A stretch of 64,000 nucleotides of DNA from UBA7446 sp049596455 (GCA_049596455.1 JBMYLP010000003.1:62001-126000), one strand, 5' to 3'. Shown: positions 26,752 through 36,142, counted from the stretch's first letter. The notes: a model not told the origin generated them from the sequence alone. A program made the numbers and translations.

Positions 26752-27654
26752 ATGTTTTTTAAAAAAAAATCAAAAACTACCATTGACCCGCAGCAAGTTA
26801 CACTTGTAGAACATGCGCAGCAACGCGTTGCCCAAAAAAAGCGTTTTCATTCACACCTACTTGTTACATTATTTCTCGTGTTCTTTGCACTAGTGCTAAA
26901 TTTTGCTTTTGAATACAAAGCAGATTTTACACCTTTCAATACGCATTGGTCGTTTGCGCTAGCTACTTTTTTAGGTGTATTGTTGCTCATACATTTTCTT
27001 AAAGTTTATGTGTTTTATTCCTTTATGGGAAAGGCTTGGGAAACCCAGCAAATGGAATTTTTACTTGAAAAACAAGCCACTAAGGTGGAAAAAATAAAAC
27101 GGAGCATGGATAAAGAAGCTGCACTTAAAGCAACTGCCGAGTGGGAACGCGAAAAGCAACAAAAAAACATTACTATTATTGCTGCAGTTGGCGAAAATAA
27201 TGCCCTTGGCAAAGACAATAAACTCATTTGGCATTTGTCCGACGACCTAAAACACTTTAAAAATCTAACCAAAGGACATCATGTTATTATGGGTAGAAAA
27301 ACGTTTGAATCCATGCCAAAAGCATTACCAAACCGAACCAATGTGGTTATTTCAAGACAAAAAGATTACGTTGCAGAAAATGCCCAGGTAGTCGATTCGT
27401 TAGAGGCAGCACTGGCGTTGGCGCAAGAGGATGACCGTCCGTTTATTATTGGTGGTGGCGAAATTTACAGTCAAGCATTGACTTTTGCAGATTGTATTGA
27501 ACTCACACGAGTACACGATGATTTTGAAGCAGATACGTTTTTTCCAGAAATAGATACTGCTGTTTGGCGTGAGGTTTGGCGCGAAAACCACGACAAAGAC
27601 GATAAGCACGCGCACGCATTTTCATTTATTAGATACGAAAAAATAGACGCATGA
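26752..27654 (+). CDS. folA: 2TM-domain/dihydrofolate reductase fusion
   Basis: 300 residues in one uninterrupted frame. The N-terminal half is a 2TM-type membrane module with helices at about 35-53 and 66-88, followed by a charged helical linker (95-138). The C-terminal half (139-300) is a complete DHFR: ITIIAAVGENNALGKDNKLIWHL, GRKTFESMPKALPNR and FIIGGGEIY. It reduces dihydrofolate made by ThyA just upstream. The fusion would anchor DHFR to the inner membrane with its catalytic domain in the cytoplasm. The two modules are commonly separate proteins, so this is unusual. It overlaps fabD by 4 bp. Confidence 0.93.
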   Translation: MFFKKKSKTTIDPQQVTLVEHAQQRVAQKKRFHSHLLVTLFLVFFALVLNFAFEYKADFTPFNTHWSFALATFLGVLLLIHFLKVYVFYSFMGKAWETQQMEFLLEKQATKVEKIKRSMDKEAALKATAEWEREKQQKNITIIAAVGENNALGKDNKLIWHLSDDLKHFKNLTKGHHVIMGRKTFESMPKALPNRTNVVISRQKDYVAENAQVVDSLEAALALAQEDDRPFIIGGGEIYSQALTFADCIELTRVHDDFEADTFFPEIDTAVWREVWRENHDKDDKHAHAFSFIRYEKIDA

Positions 27655-28532
27655 ATGTAGCTATGTTTCCTGGGCAAGGTGCCCAGTTTGTAGGAATGGG
27701 CAAAAACCTGTACGAACAAAGTGCTCGAGCAAAAGAACGTTTTGCTACTGCCAATGATATTTTAGGATTTTCTATCACAGACATTATGTTTGATGGCGAT
27801 GCTGATGCTTTAAAAGAAACTAAAGTCACGCAGCCAGCCATTTTTTTACATTCGGTTATTTCCTATGAATTGGCACAAAAATCCACTCCAGACATGGCTG
27901 CTGGGCATTCTTTGGGCGAATTTTCTGCCCTTACCGCCATAGGCGCATTGACGTTTGAAGATGGACTTTCTTTGGTTTCCAAACGCGCACAGGCCATGCA
28001 AGCGGCATGCGATGTTGCTAAAGGCACCATGGCTGCAGTACTTGGATTAGCCGATGATATAGTAGAAAATGCCTGTGCAAATCACGAGGGCATAGTGGTA
28101 GCTGCCAATTATAATTGTCCAGGGCAATTGGTGATTTCGGGGGAGGTTGCAGCGGTGGAAGCGGCTTGCGAAACACTCAAAGAGGCGGGTGCTAAACGTG
28201 CGTTACTTCTTCCTGTTGGGGGTGCGTTTCACTCGCCGCTGATGGAGCCTGCGCGCGAGGAACTTGCCAAAGCCATTTTAGATACTACTATTCATACACC
28301 GACTTGTCCCATTTATCAAAATGTGACCGCTGCACCAACTCAAGATTCCGCTATTATTAAAGAAAATTTGATTGCGCAACTCACTGGTCCTGTAAAGTGG
28401 ACGCAAACCATTCAGCAAATGCGAAGAGATGGCGCAACCCTATTTACCGAATACGGTCCTGGAAAAGTATTACAAGGATTGGTCAAAAAAATAGATCGAG
28501 ATTCAGAAGTGCAATCAGCACAACTGAATTAA
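27651..28532 (+). CDS. fabD: Malonyl-CoA:ACP transacylase
   Basis: 293 residues with FPGQGAQFVGMG, the nucleophile motif GHSLGEFSA, GAFHSPLMEPA and the final GPGKVLQGL. It loads malonyl groups on acyl carrier protein for fatty acid synthesis. It is the last gene of the run and is convergent with the sugar aminotransferase gene. Confidence 0.96.
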   Translation: MNVAMFPGQGAQFVGMGKNLYEQSARAKERFATANDILGFSITDIMFDGDADALKETKVTQPAIFLHSVISYELAQKSTPDMAAGHSLGEFSALTAIGALTFEDGLSLVSKRAQAMQAACDVAKGTMAAVLGLADDIVENACANHEGIVVAANYNCPGQLVISGEVAAVEAACETLKEAGAKRALLLPVGGAFHSPLMEPAREELAKAILDTTIHTPTCPIYQNVTAAPTQDSAIIKENLIAQLTGPVKWTQTIQQMRRDGATLFTEYGPGKVLQGLVKKIDRDSEVQSAQLN

Positions 28533-29659
28533 TCCAAAAATGCCAATATTGTTTTGCAGATAAATTGCAGTTGCTCCTCGTCGAGTTCGCTGTGCATGGG
28601 CAATGAAATTACTTCGTCAATCAACTGATTGGTCACCGCAAAATCTGCTTCATTATAACGACTATCAACATATGCTTTTTGGCGGTGTAATGGTATGGGA
28701 TAATACACCCCGCACGGAATTTTATTTTCCTGCAAATGCGCTACCAAAGCGTCGCGGTCGGCATCCAAAATACGAAGGGTGTATTGATGATACACATGCG
28801 AATCACAATCCCCTGAAGTTACGGGAGTCATGATTTTTGGATGATCTCCCAATAGTTGCGAATAACGAATTGCCGCCCATTTGCGTCTTTCATTATAGTA
28901 GTCAAGGAGTTTTAATTTTTCGTTTAGCACCACGGCTTGCAAACTGTCTAATCTAGAATTTACCCCAACTACATCATGATGATACCGCTTGTACATCCCG
29001 TGATTTACCACACCTCGAAGCGTATGTGCCAAATCATCGTCGTTTGTAAAAATAGCTCCGCCATCGCCGTAGCAACCCAAATTTTTAGATGGGAAAAAAG
29101 AAGTTGAACCCACATGCCCTATTCCACCGGTTTTGGTTTTGGTGCCGTCTTTGCTCGTAAACGTTGCGCCAATGCCTTGAGCGTTGTCTTCAATCACATA
29201 AAGGTTATGCTTGTTCGCAATTTGCATAATGGCATCCATCTCGGCAGCTTGCCCAAAAAGATGTACCGGCACTATAGCTTTGGTATTTGAAGTAATCGCT
29301 TTTTCAATCGCTTTGGGGTCAATATTAAAGGTGTCTGGGAGTACATCTACCAAAACAGGCGTAAGCCCCAAAAGGGCAATAACCTCCACAGTGGCAGCAA
29401 AGGTGAAATCTGCTGTAATGACCTCATCGCCAGGTTTTAGTCCCAATCCCATCATGGCAACTTGAAGGGCATCGGTACCGTTGGCGCACGGAATTACATG
29501 CTTTACCCCAAGATAATTTTCGAGATTGGTTTGAAATGTTTTTACGGCAGGGCCGTTGATAAATTGTGCTGAAGAAAGTACTTCTTGCATGCCCGCATCT
29601 ACTTGGGGTTTGATGAATTCGTACTGGGTCTGCAAATCGACCATTTGTATTTTTCGCAT
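28529..29659 (-). CDS. DegT/DnrJ/EryC1-family sugar aminotransferase
   Basis: 376 residues from MRKIQMVDLQTQYEFIKPQVD; 129 nt of extra open frame upstream overlaps the waaA promoter and looks non-coding. It has NGTDALQVAMMGLGLKPGDEVI, IEDNAQGIGA and the PLP lysine in FFPSKNLGCYGDGGAI. It transfers an amino group to a nucleotide-linked keto-sugar, probably for LPS or exopolysaccharide. It is divergent from waaA, which fits lipopolysaccharide synthesis, but the sugar is not identifiable. Confidence 0.9.
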   Translation of the reverse strand: MRKIQMVDLQTQYEFIKPQVDAGMQEVLSSAQFINGPAVKTFQTNLENYLGVKHVIPCANGTDALQVAMMGLGLKPGDEVITADFTFAATVEVIALLGLTPVLVDVLPDTFNIDPKAIEKAITSNTKAIVPVHLFGQAAEMDAIMQIANKHNLYVIEDNAQGIGATFTSKDGTKTKTGGIGHVGSTSFFPSKNLGCYGDGGAIFTNDDDLAHTLRGVVNHGMYKRYHHDVVGVNSRLDSLQAVVLNEKLKLLDYYNERRKWAAIRYSQLLGDHPKIMTPVTSGDCDSHVYHQYTLRILDADRDALVAHLQENKIPCGVYYPIPLHRQKAYVDSRYNEADFAVTNQLIDEVISLPMHSELDEEQLQFICKTILAFLD

Positions 29660-29727
29660 CGCAACTTTTTGGTTCAGCAAAATTACAAAAAACATGCACC
29701 TCTTTCTGAAATAAGTATCTTTGAGGC

Positions 29728-31001
29728 ATGCAATTTTTTTATTCTTTAGCGATATCGGCTGCCAGATGTGTAGTTCCACTTGTGGCACGAGGCGACAAAG
29801 CCAACGCCTTTGTGCAAGGAAGAAAAGAATTATGGAACCAACTCGATAGCATTCCTAAAAATACCAACGTGGTGTGGATGCACTGTGCCTCTTTGGGAGA
29901 ATACGAGCAGGGACTACCAGTGCTGCAAGGATTAAAGGCATCCAAACCCGATTATTTTTACTTGGTTACGTTTTTTTCGCCCTCGGGGTATGAGGTGCGC
30001 AGTACGCATGGTGTTGCTGATTTGGCAACTTACCTACCATGGGATACCAAAAAGGACGTGCAACGGTTTATTGCTTGCGTACACCCTAAAATGGCATTGT
30101 TTGTAAAATATGAGTTTTGGCCCAATATGATTGATGCATTGCACAAGGCAAACGTACCGCTATATCTGATTGCAGGGGGATTTCGTTCCCATCAACTTTT
30201 TTTTAAGCCTTGGGGCGGATGGTATCGCAAATTGCTTAAATCATTTAAACATTTGTTTGTGCAAAACGAACAATCGCTAAAGCTGTTGCGTCAAATTGGC
30301 ATAACCCATGCAAGTGTTTCAGGCGACACGCGTTATGATCGTGTGGGAGCAAGTAAAGCTCCATTGCCTTTTATGGAATCCTTTGTGGGGAATCGGAAAT
30401 GTATTGTTGCGGGTAGCACTTGGCCCGAAGACGAAGCAGTACTAATAGGCGCTATTTCGCAAACTCCTAAGGATTGGTGTTGGCTTATTGCCCCACACGA
30501 AATACACGAAGAAAAACTCCATCAACTTATGGCAAAACTTCCTGAAGGAAGTTTGCGCTATACGCATTCTAAAGAGTCGGAATTTGCAAGCTGTCCTGTA
30601 CTCCTTCTTGATACGGTGGGTATGCTTAGTCGTTGTTATGCATACGGCGACATTGCCTATGTAGGCGGTGGTATGGGCACTTCTGGCTTGCATAATATTT
30701 TGGAACCTGCTGCCGAAGGCATCCCTGTGGTAATTGGAAAAAATTACCAAAAGTTTCCCGAAGCCAAAGCTTTGATAAATTTGGGGGGGGTGGCATCTAT
30801 TTCNNNNNNNNNNTCCCGTCCAAGTTGCCTTGCCACGGGACCACGCACATGCTTTGCTTGTTGGAGCTAATGCATAACGAAGGGTTGCGAAGCGAAAAAG
30901 GAAACCTTAATTCAGCGTTTATAACCCAAAACCAAGGGGCAACTGAAAAGACATTAACACGCCTTAATAAAGATTTGATGAGTAAAAGTCAATTCGAGTG
31001 A
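29728..31001 (+). CDS. waaA: KDO transferase, interrupted by an assembly gap
   Basis: Residues 1-358 (to 30803) are a clear 3-deoxy-D-manno-octulosonic acid transferase: WMHCASLGEYEQGLPVL, FVKYEFWPN, SGDTRYDR and GGGMGTSGLHNILEPAAEGIPVV. Ten Ns follow. After them the reading frame shifts by two and continues as LMHNEGLRSEKGNLNSAF, then a GAT motif typical of the family end, stopping at 31001. The gene is therefore probably intact in the organism, with an unresolved number of bases missing. It adds KDO to lipid A precursor at the inner membrane. A TATCTTTG element (29716-29723) ends 4 nt before the ATG. Confidence 0.85.
30804..30813. other. Assembly gap (10 N)
   Basis: Ten consecutive Ns in waaA. 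The sequence on the right (TCCCGT ... ACGGGA within 27 nt) is a short inverted repeat that does not read as KDO transferase for the first few codons, so the contig end may carry an error. Confidence 0.99.
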
Positions 31002-31018
31002 AACGCTGTAAGCGTTTT
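31001..31018 (+). terminator. Probable terminator of waaA
   Basis: AAACGCT (31001-31007) and AGCGTTT (31011-31017) form a 7-bp stem with a GTA loop, overlapping the waaA stop codon; only four Ts follow. Confidence 0.5.
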
Positions 31019-31071
31019 GTATCGAGAATAGATTTCAATATAATTTTTCTTAATTTTATTTGGGAAAATTA

Positions 31072-31100
31072 CCTGTCTGCCCTGTCTGCCGACAGGCAGG
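31072..31100. repeat. Palindromic intergenic repeat
   Basis: CCTGTCTGC (31072-31080) is followed directly by the same bases in CCTGTCTGCC (31081-31090) and then by GACAGGCAGG. The unit CCTGTCTGCC/GACAGGCAGG is inverted-repeat-like and its left half is duplicated. It resembles small palindromic elements that recur between genes in flavobacterial genomes. Only one copy is visible here. Confidence 0.55.
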
Positions 31101-31141
31101 CTCAATCAGACTAACCTAGTTTCTTTAACACGTCACAAATT

Positions 31142-31351
31142 ATGATATGTATTCCTACTCAAATCCCTGAAGAGCTTTGCGCTATTGACGACGAACTTAA
31201 AGCCATTTACCACAGTAAAGACAGTTTTTGTATCTGGGTCTTTAAGACCAGATCAGACCGTAATCAATTTATGGACGCCACTACAGGTATGGATAAAGCA
31301 GCTAGGACTGCCTATTATGCGGAGCGTTTTGGAGGTGCTATCAAATCTTGA
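31142..31351 (+). CDS. Small hypothetical protein
   Basis: 69 residues (MICIPTQIPEELCAIDDE at the start) with a balanced soluble composition and no signal or membrane segment. I recognise no family. It follows waaA after 140 nt and converges with the DUF2490 gene with a 11-bp overlap. The gene call rests on protein-like composition only, with no clear promoter. Confidence 0.45.
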   Translation: MICIPTQIPEELCAIDDELKAIYHSKDSFCIWVFKTRSDRNQFMDATTGMDKAARTAYYAERFGGAIKS

Positions 31352-32024
31352 TATACCCACCAAAAAACACAAACCATTTTCCTGTTTGGGATTTATTCAG
31401 ATATGCCAGGCGATATTGAAGTGACATTTGGAGTTTAACGTCGGGGCTAATGAGTGCACCGATGCCTGTTAAGGCTCTAAAATCATATTTTGGCGATATG
31501 GAGTTTTGCAGTTGAAGTAGCGATTCTACATTTGCCAACGCATAAGCTTCACCCACATTTAGTTCTTGTCCATTTAATGGGAAATCTATTCCAAACCTGT
31601 AGCGCAATCGGGTAATTAGCTTTGAATCAACAAACCGTTCTTCTAGTCTTAGTCGGTGTGAAAACCGAATAACGTGAGGTCTTAATGTGCTTTGGTATTG
31701 TTGCGTAAGTCTAAATTCATTTGGTTTGGTTTCATCAAACTGCTCTGCAAATCGGTATAGTAATCCGAAGCTGATTTTTTGTCCGTTGCTCATACGCCAT
31801 GAGGAAAAATGTGACAGCTCTAAAAATTTTGAATGTAGGTTGCTATCGTCCCATTGCAGAAAACGAGACGCAACGCCAAAGTTGGCATCATAGTTTGTTG
31901 AAACTTGATTCGAAAACACAAGCTGCGGCTGAACAAAGAGCTGTTCTGATTGCTGTGCTACCCCAAAGAGGCCAAACGCTAAAAAAGCAAAAATTAAACG
32001 AAATTTAGTACATAACATGGTCAT
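31341..32024 (-). CDS. DUF2490 outer-membrane protein
   Basis: 227 residues. A signal peptide ends near GVAQQSEQ. The mature part has alternating beta-strands and the DUF2490 hallmark HRLRLEERFV...RLRYRFGIDFPL, ending in an aromatic strand (GKWFVFFGGYIKI), so it is probably a small outer-membrane barrel. Function unknown. It overlaps the upstream exported protein gene by 20 bp, implying a two-gene unit. Confidence 0.8.
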   Translation of the reverse strand: MTMLCTKFRLIFAFLAFGLFGVAQQSEQLFVQPQLVFSNQVSTNYDANFGVASRFLQWDDSNLHSKFLELSHFSSWRMSNGQKISFGLLYRFAEQFDETKPNEFRLTQQYQSTLRPHVIRFSHRLRLEERFVDSKLITRLRYRFGIDFPLNGQELNVGEAYALANVESLLQLQNSISPKYDFRALTGIGALISPDVKLQMSLQYRLAYLNKSQTGKWFVFFGGYIKI

Positions 32025-32571
32025 CGTTATGGGGTATTATATCTCGTTTATTTAGCAGCCTGCCCTCGGCATCAATCAAAAACTCCATTTGCTTGTATCC
32101 TGATTTGGTTTTTCCATGAACGACAATCTCGTAAGCTGCAGGCTTTACCACTTTGTCAAAAACAGCTAATACTGTTTTTATAGGATTTGCATCTTTAGGG
32201 GGTACAAATTGCTTTTGTATCCGCGTTAGTTTGTATCGTTGAAACTGACTGCCAATTACCTCCAAAACAGAAACTGGAAGTTCCGATTTTGGCATCAGCA
32301 TTTCGATGTCCTCCAACACGCCCTCTTGGCTAAATTCAATGCTAAAGTGAGTTCCGTATTTTTTTAGTTTAACCTCATAACTCTCTTTTTTACCATCAAA
32401 TTCGTGGTAGTACCGAACACGTTTGGCATCTTGTGTTATTTGTGGTAAAAGTGTAATAACTCCTGGAGGAAGTTGGCTTGATGAAATACGAGATTCTTTT
32501 TCAAACTTAAACTGAGCTTTGCCCATAAGACCTAAAAGTAAAATCATTAGAAAGAGGGGTCGATAGTTCAT
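32005..32571 (-). CDS. Exported protein, possibly PepSY-like
   Basis: 188 residues from MNYRPLFLMILLLGLMGKAQ, a signal peptide. An ATG ten codons upstream (32601) is also possible, because a TACTTTTG promoter element (32607-32614, minus) ends just before it and would give a near-leaderless message. The C-terminal part (AAYEIVVHGKTKSGYKQMEF, then LIDAEGRLL) resembles the repeats of Bacteroidota PepSY-like periplasmic proteins. No catalytic motif seen. It is co-oriented and overlapping with the DUF2490 gene. Confidence 0.65.
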   Translation of the reverse strand: MNYRPLFLMILLLGLMGKAQFKFEKESRISSSQLPPGVITLLPQITQDAKRVRYYHEFDGKKESYEVKLKKYGTHFSIEFSQEGVLEDIEMLMPKSELPVSVLEVIGSQFQRYKLTRIQKQFVPPKDANPIKTVLAVFDKVVKPAAYEIVVHGKTKSGYKQMEFLIDAEGRLLNKRDIIPHNDDHVMY

Positions 32572-32851
32572 GTTTTGAAATACGGTATTTATCATTAACA
32601 TAGTTGCAAAAGTAAATCTTCCACATTCATTTCTACCACAAGAAACTATATGTTTATTTGATATCCAATCAAGTAGTCAAAACCAACTCAAAAAAGGCCT
32701 TACATTTCTGTCCGTACCTTCGTAAATTTTCCATAAAAAGTTTATAACGTTTCATATTAATTGTAATAATTTGGAACACTAATTATGGAACAAAGATATA
32801 AAATTTACATTAAATTAACATTCGCGTAACATTAAAGAAACATATGTTCAT

Positions 32852-32880
32852 AAAAAAACCCCAACAATTGTTGAGGTTTT
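32852..32880 (-). terminator. Terminator of tRNA-Leu
   Basis: On the minus strand AAAACCTCAAC and GTTGGGGTTTT pair around an AATT loop, and the 3' arm continues into a T7 run. It starts 2 nt after the tRNA 3' end. Confidence 0.85.
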
Positions 32881-32881
32881 G

Positions 32882-32963
32882 TGCGGGTGAAGGGACTCGA
32901 ACCCCCACGCCGTGAAGCACTAGATCCTAAGTCTAGCGTGTCTACCAATTTCACCACACCCGC
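32882..32963 (-). tRNA. tRNA-Leu (anticodon UAG)
   Basis: The minus strand folds as a class II tRNA. The acceptor is GCGGGTG/CACCCGC with discriminator A. The anticodon arm is CTAGA-CTTAGGA-TCTAG (anticodon TAG). A long variable arm precedes the T arm containing GGTTCGAGTCC. CCA is not encoded. A TATATTTG -7 element at 32974-32981 (minus) lies just upstream. The 250 nt between this tRNA and the gene ending at 32571 hold no supportable gene. Confidence 0.97.
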
Positions 32964-33054
32964 AAGTGGTGCGCAAATATACACATGTTTCCAATAATTC
33001 AACAGTACTTTCTTGTCGCATAACAATTTTATACCTTCGTGTAAAATTCATCCC

Positions 33055-34452
33055 ATGAACACCATCAAGAGCTACATCAAACAACATCAAAATAGGTTTT
33101 TAGAAGAATTGTTTGCGCTTATTCGCATTCCCTCTATAAGTGCTGATTCTACCTACTCATCACACATGCAAAAAGCTGCTCAAGCCGTTTCAGATGCACT
33201 TACCGCTGCTGGGTGTACCCATACCGAATTGTGCCCTACCAAAGGCTATCCCATCGTTTATGGCAAAAAAATTGTTGACCCAAAGCTTCCCACCGTTTTG
33301 GTATATGGACATTATGACGTACAGCCGCCAGACCCGCTAGAACTATGGGAAACCCCTCCGTTTGAACCTGAAATTCGCAAAACCAACATACACCCCGAAG
33401 GCGCCATTTTTGCCCGCGGTGCCTGTGACGACAAAGGGCAGATGTTTATGCACGTTAAGGCATTAGAAGTTATGGAACAAAACGGTGGGCTGCCATGCAA
33501 TATAAAATTTATGATTGAAGGCGAGGAAGAAGTGGGCAGTGATAACCTTGAAGATTTTGTTCGTGCAAACACCAAAAAACTCCAAAACGATGTGATTTTG
33601 ATTTCCGATACGGGGATGCTTGCCAACGATATTCCTTCCATCACTACTGGGCTGCGCGGACTCAGCTATGTGGAAGTGGAAGTCACAGGGCCAAATCGAG
33701 ATTTACACTCTGGATTATACGGTGGAGCCGTTGCCAATCCCATCAATATTTTAACGCAAATGATTGCTGCCTTGCACGACGAAAATAACCGCATTACCAT
33801 TCCTGGTTTTTACGACAACGTTGAAATAGTCAGCGATGCTGAACGTGCCGAAATGGGTAAAATTCCATTCTCTTTAGACGACTATAAAAATGCATTGGAC
33901 ATCAAAGCCGTTCATGGCGAAAAAGGCTACACCACATTGGAGCGAAAGTCCATTCGCCCAACCTTAGACGTAAACGGGATTTGGGGAGGTTATACAGGAG
34001 AAGGTGCCAAAACGGTAATTCCAAGCAAGGCATTTGCTAAAATTTCTATGCGATTGGTGCCCCATCAAAAATCAGAGGAAATCACAGAACTCTTTACCCA
34101 ACATTTTATGTCGCTAGCCCCAAAAGGCGTAACGGTAAAAGTAACGCCCCACCATGGCGGCGAAGGCTATGTGATGCACCCTGACGGGCTGGAATTTCAG
34201 GCAGCGAGTAAAGCCTACCTCGAAACTTTTGGCAAAGCGCCCCTTCCTGTGCGTGATGGCGGCAGCATTCCCATTGTGGCACTTTTTGAAGAAACGCTAC
34301 AAAGCAAAACAGTACTTATGGGTTTTGGACTGGATAGCGATGCCATCCACTCCCCTAACGAACATTTTGGGGTGTTCAATTTTCTAAAAGGGATTGAGAC
34401 CATTCCGCATTTTTACCATCATTTTACTGCCTTGCATCAAGCAAATCAATAA
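33055..34452 (+). CDS. M20-family dipeptidase
   Basis: 465 residues from MNTIKSYIKQHQNRFLEEL; an ATG 14 codons earlier lies in untranslated-looking sequence. It is an M20 metallopeptidase with YGHYDVQPPDP, the metal/catalytic region ARGACDDKGQMFMH, EGEEEVGS and the dimerisation domain with DLHSGLYGGAVANP. It resembles the carnosinase/DUG1-like branch that cleaves dipeptides in the cytoplasm with two metal ions. Single gene, convergent with hemW (28-bp overlap). Confidence 0.93.
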   Translation: MNTIKSYIKQHQNRFLEELFALIRIPSISADSTYSSHMQKAAQAVSDALTAAGCTHTELCPTKGYPIVYGKKIVDPKLPTVLVYGHYDVQPPDPLELWETPPFEPEIRKTNIHPEGAIFARGACDDKGQMFMHVKALEVMEQNGGLPCNIKFMIEGEEEVGSDNLEDFVRANTKKLQNDVILISDTGMLANDIPSITTGLRGLSYVEVEVTGPNRDLHSGLYGGAVANPINILTQMIAALHDENNRITIPGFYDNVEIVSDAERAEMGKIPFSLDDYKNALDIKAVHGEKGYTTLERKSIRPTLDVNGIWGGYTGEGAKTVIPSKAFAKISMRLVPHQKSEEITELFTQHFMSLAPKGVTVKVTPHHGGEGYVMHPDGLEFQAASKAYLETFGKAPLPVRDGGSIPIVALFEETLQSKTVLMGFGLDSDAIHSPNEHFGVFNFLKGIETIPHFYHHFTALHQANQ

Positions 34453-35566
34453 GAAACAAATCGGCAGCGATGCCATCGGCTAAAAAAGCTCCGCTGCGTG
34501 TGGTTTTAAGACAATTATCTGCAATTTGAAGTAATCCTTCATTAATAAAACGTTGGGCTTGCTGTTCCAAATGTTCTCGGTAGCGACTTCCTAACTCTTG
34601 TTCCATCTGATCTAAGGAAACCCCCCAAGAAGCGCGCAATCCAATCATAATGGCTTCGTTGAATTTGTCAACAACACTCAATTTTTCAACAGTTTGGGGC
34701 AACTGTCCCTCCCCTATTTTTTTCATATACACCGCATTGTTGCTCACATTCCAATAGCGTTGCGCGCCATCAAAACCATGTGCCGAAGGACCAATGCCCA
34801 AATAGGGTTTCCCCTTCCAATACGCCGTATTGTTTTTGGAGTGAAATCCAGATTTACCAAAACTGGAAAGCTCATAATGCTCATAGCCGTTTGCCGTAAG
34901 CGTATCTACAAGATATAAAAACTGCTGCTCCACATCTTTTTCATCAAGAATAGAAACAACCCCTTTTTTTACAAAATGCTCCAAAGCCGTCTTTGGCTCA
35001 AGGGTTAAGGCATAAGACGAAATATGAGGTACATTGAGAGCGAGTGCCGTTTTAAGGTTTTTTTTCCAGTCGGAGATTGTGGTGTGAGGCGTGCCAAAAA
35101 GTAAATCTATAGACACATTTTCAAAAACCTCTTGCGCCCAAACCACTGTCTGCATGGCTTGCTTTCCAGAATGTGCACGATTCATCAGCTTGAGCTCGGC
35201 ATCATGAAACGATTGTACGCCAATCGACAAACGATTGACTCCAGCATTTTTAAGCTGTGTCAAATACAAGGGCGATAAATCATCTGGATTAGCTTCCACC
35301 GTAATTTCTGGTGTGGCGGTAACACTATAGTGCGATGTAATTGCTGTTATCAATTCAGAAAGGGCAGCTGTCGAAAGCATGGAAGGCGTCCCGCCACCAA
35401 AATATATGGTTTCCACCGGTCGTAAAATCTCGTGTTTTCGCAGCAGTACTTCACTTTTCAGCGCAGCAACCATTTCATTTATATAATTTGCCGACGTGGA
35501 AAAATGAAAGTTGCAGTAATGACATGCCTTTTTGCAAAAAGGAATATGAAGGTAAATGCCCGACAT
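34424..35566 (-). CDS. hemW: HemW-like radical SAM protein
   Basis: 380 residues. The 4Fe-4S motif is CKKACHYCNF (C11, C15, C18), followed by YFGGGTPSML and the HemW-type C-terminal domain. Members are annotated as coproporphyrinogen oxidase-like but work as haem chaperones or haem-insertion proteins. The N-terminal motif has three cysteines spaced as in HemW and not the extra Cys of HemN. It is 2 bp from ruvC. Confidence 0.92.
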   Translation of the reverse strand: MSGIYLHIPFCKKACHYCNFHFSTSANYINEMVAALKSEVLLRKHEILRPVETIYFGGGTPSMLSTAALSELITAITSHYSVTATPEITVEANPDDLSPLYLTQLKNAGVNRLSIGVQSFHDAELKLMNRAHSGKQAMQTVVWAQEVFENVSIDLLFGTPHTTISDWKKNLKTALALNVPHISSYALTLEPKTALEHFVKKGVVSILDEKDVEQQFLYLVDTLTANGYEHYELSSFGKSGFHSKNNTAYWKGKPYLGIGPSAHGFDGAQRYWNVSNNAVYMKKIGEGQLPQTVEKLSVVDKFNEAIMIGLRASWGVSLDQMEQELGSRYREHLEQQAQRFINEGLLQIADNCLKTTRSGAFLADGIAADLFLIDLLDARQ

Positions 35567-35568
35567 AC

Positions 35569-36120
35569 CTATTTTTTTACGCGATGCGCCTGTTGCTTTA
35601 CAAATGAGCTCCAGCCTGAATAGCTTTTCTCGGTTTGCTGTGCAGGATTAAAGTAATGACAAACAGCAGCAGCGAGTCCATCAGTTGCATCTAGGTTTTT
35701 GGGAAGTGATGTTAGCCCAACCAACTGTTGTAACATTTTGGCAACCTGTTCTTTAGAGGCATTTCCGTTTCCAGTAATTGCCATTTTTATTTTTCGTGGC
35801 GAGTACTCATAAATAGCCAAATCATGCGCAATACCGGCAGCAATGGCTACCCCTTGTGCTCTTCCTAATTTTAACATCGATTGCACGTTTTTTCCAAAAA
35901 AGGGTGCTTCAAGTGCCATTTCATCGGGCTTGTAGGTTTCGATGAGTTCAGAAGTGCGGGCATATATATGCCCTAATCGCACATAATGGCTCTCGTACTG
36001 GCTCAGTTTTAATTCGTTTAGCTGCAAGCAGCTGAGTTTTTTTCCTTCTACTTTGATAATCCCAAACCCCATAATGGTAGTTCCTGGGTCAACTCCTAAA
36101 ATAATGCGCGAATCGGCCAT
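35569..36120 (-). CDS. ruvC: Holliday junction resolvase
   Basis: 183 residues from MADSRIILGVDPGTTIMGFG. The 201-nt upstream extension of the frame overlaps the preceding gene and is discarded. It has the first catalytic Asp in GVDPGT, Glu in ALEAPFFGKNVQS, and the paired acidic residues in NLDATDGLAAAVCHY. It cleaves Holliday junctions with RuvAB. Its domain is an RNase H fold related to the RuvC domain of Cas9, but this is the ordinary cellular resolvase. Confidence 0.96.
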   Translation of the reverse strand: MADSRIILGVDPGTTIMGFGIIKVEGKKLSCLQLNELKLSQYESHYVRLGHIYARTSELIETYKPDEMALEAPFFGKNVQSMLKLGRAQGVAIAAGIAHDLAIYEYSPRKIKMAITGNGNASKEQVAKMLQQLVGLTSLPKNLDATDGLAAAVCHYFNPAQQTEKSYSGWSSFVKQQAHRVKK

Positions 36121-36142
36121 ACGTAAAAATAGGGAATAATTG

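Noticed and set aside
32615..32850. 14-codon frame and AT-rich sequence upstream of tRNA-Leu
   Set aside because: Too short and without supporting signals.
32832..33026. 64-codon frame on the minus strand across tRNA-Leu
   Set aside because: It is simply the tRNA and its terminator read as protein.
35569..36120. RuvC as a possible nuclease partner of the dead Cas9
   Set aside because: It is the ordinary Holliday junction resolvase in its own operon with hemW; proximity only.
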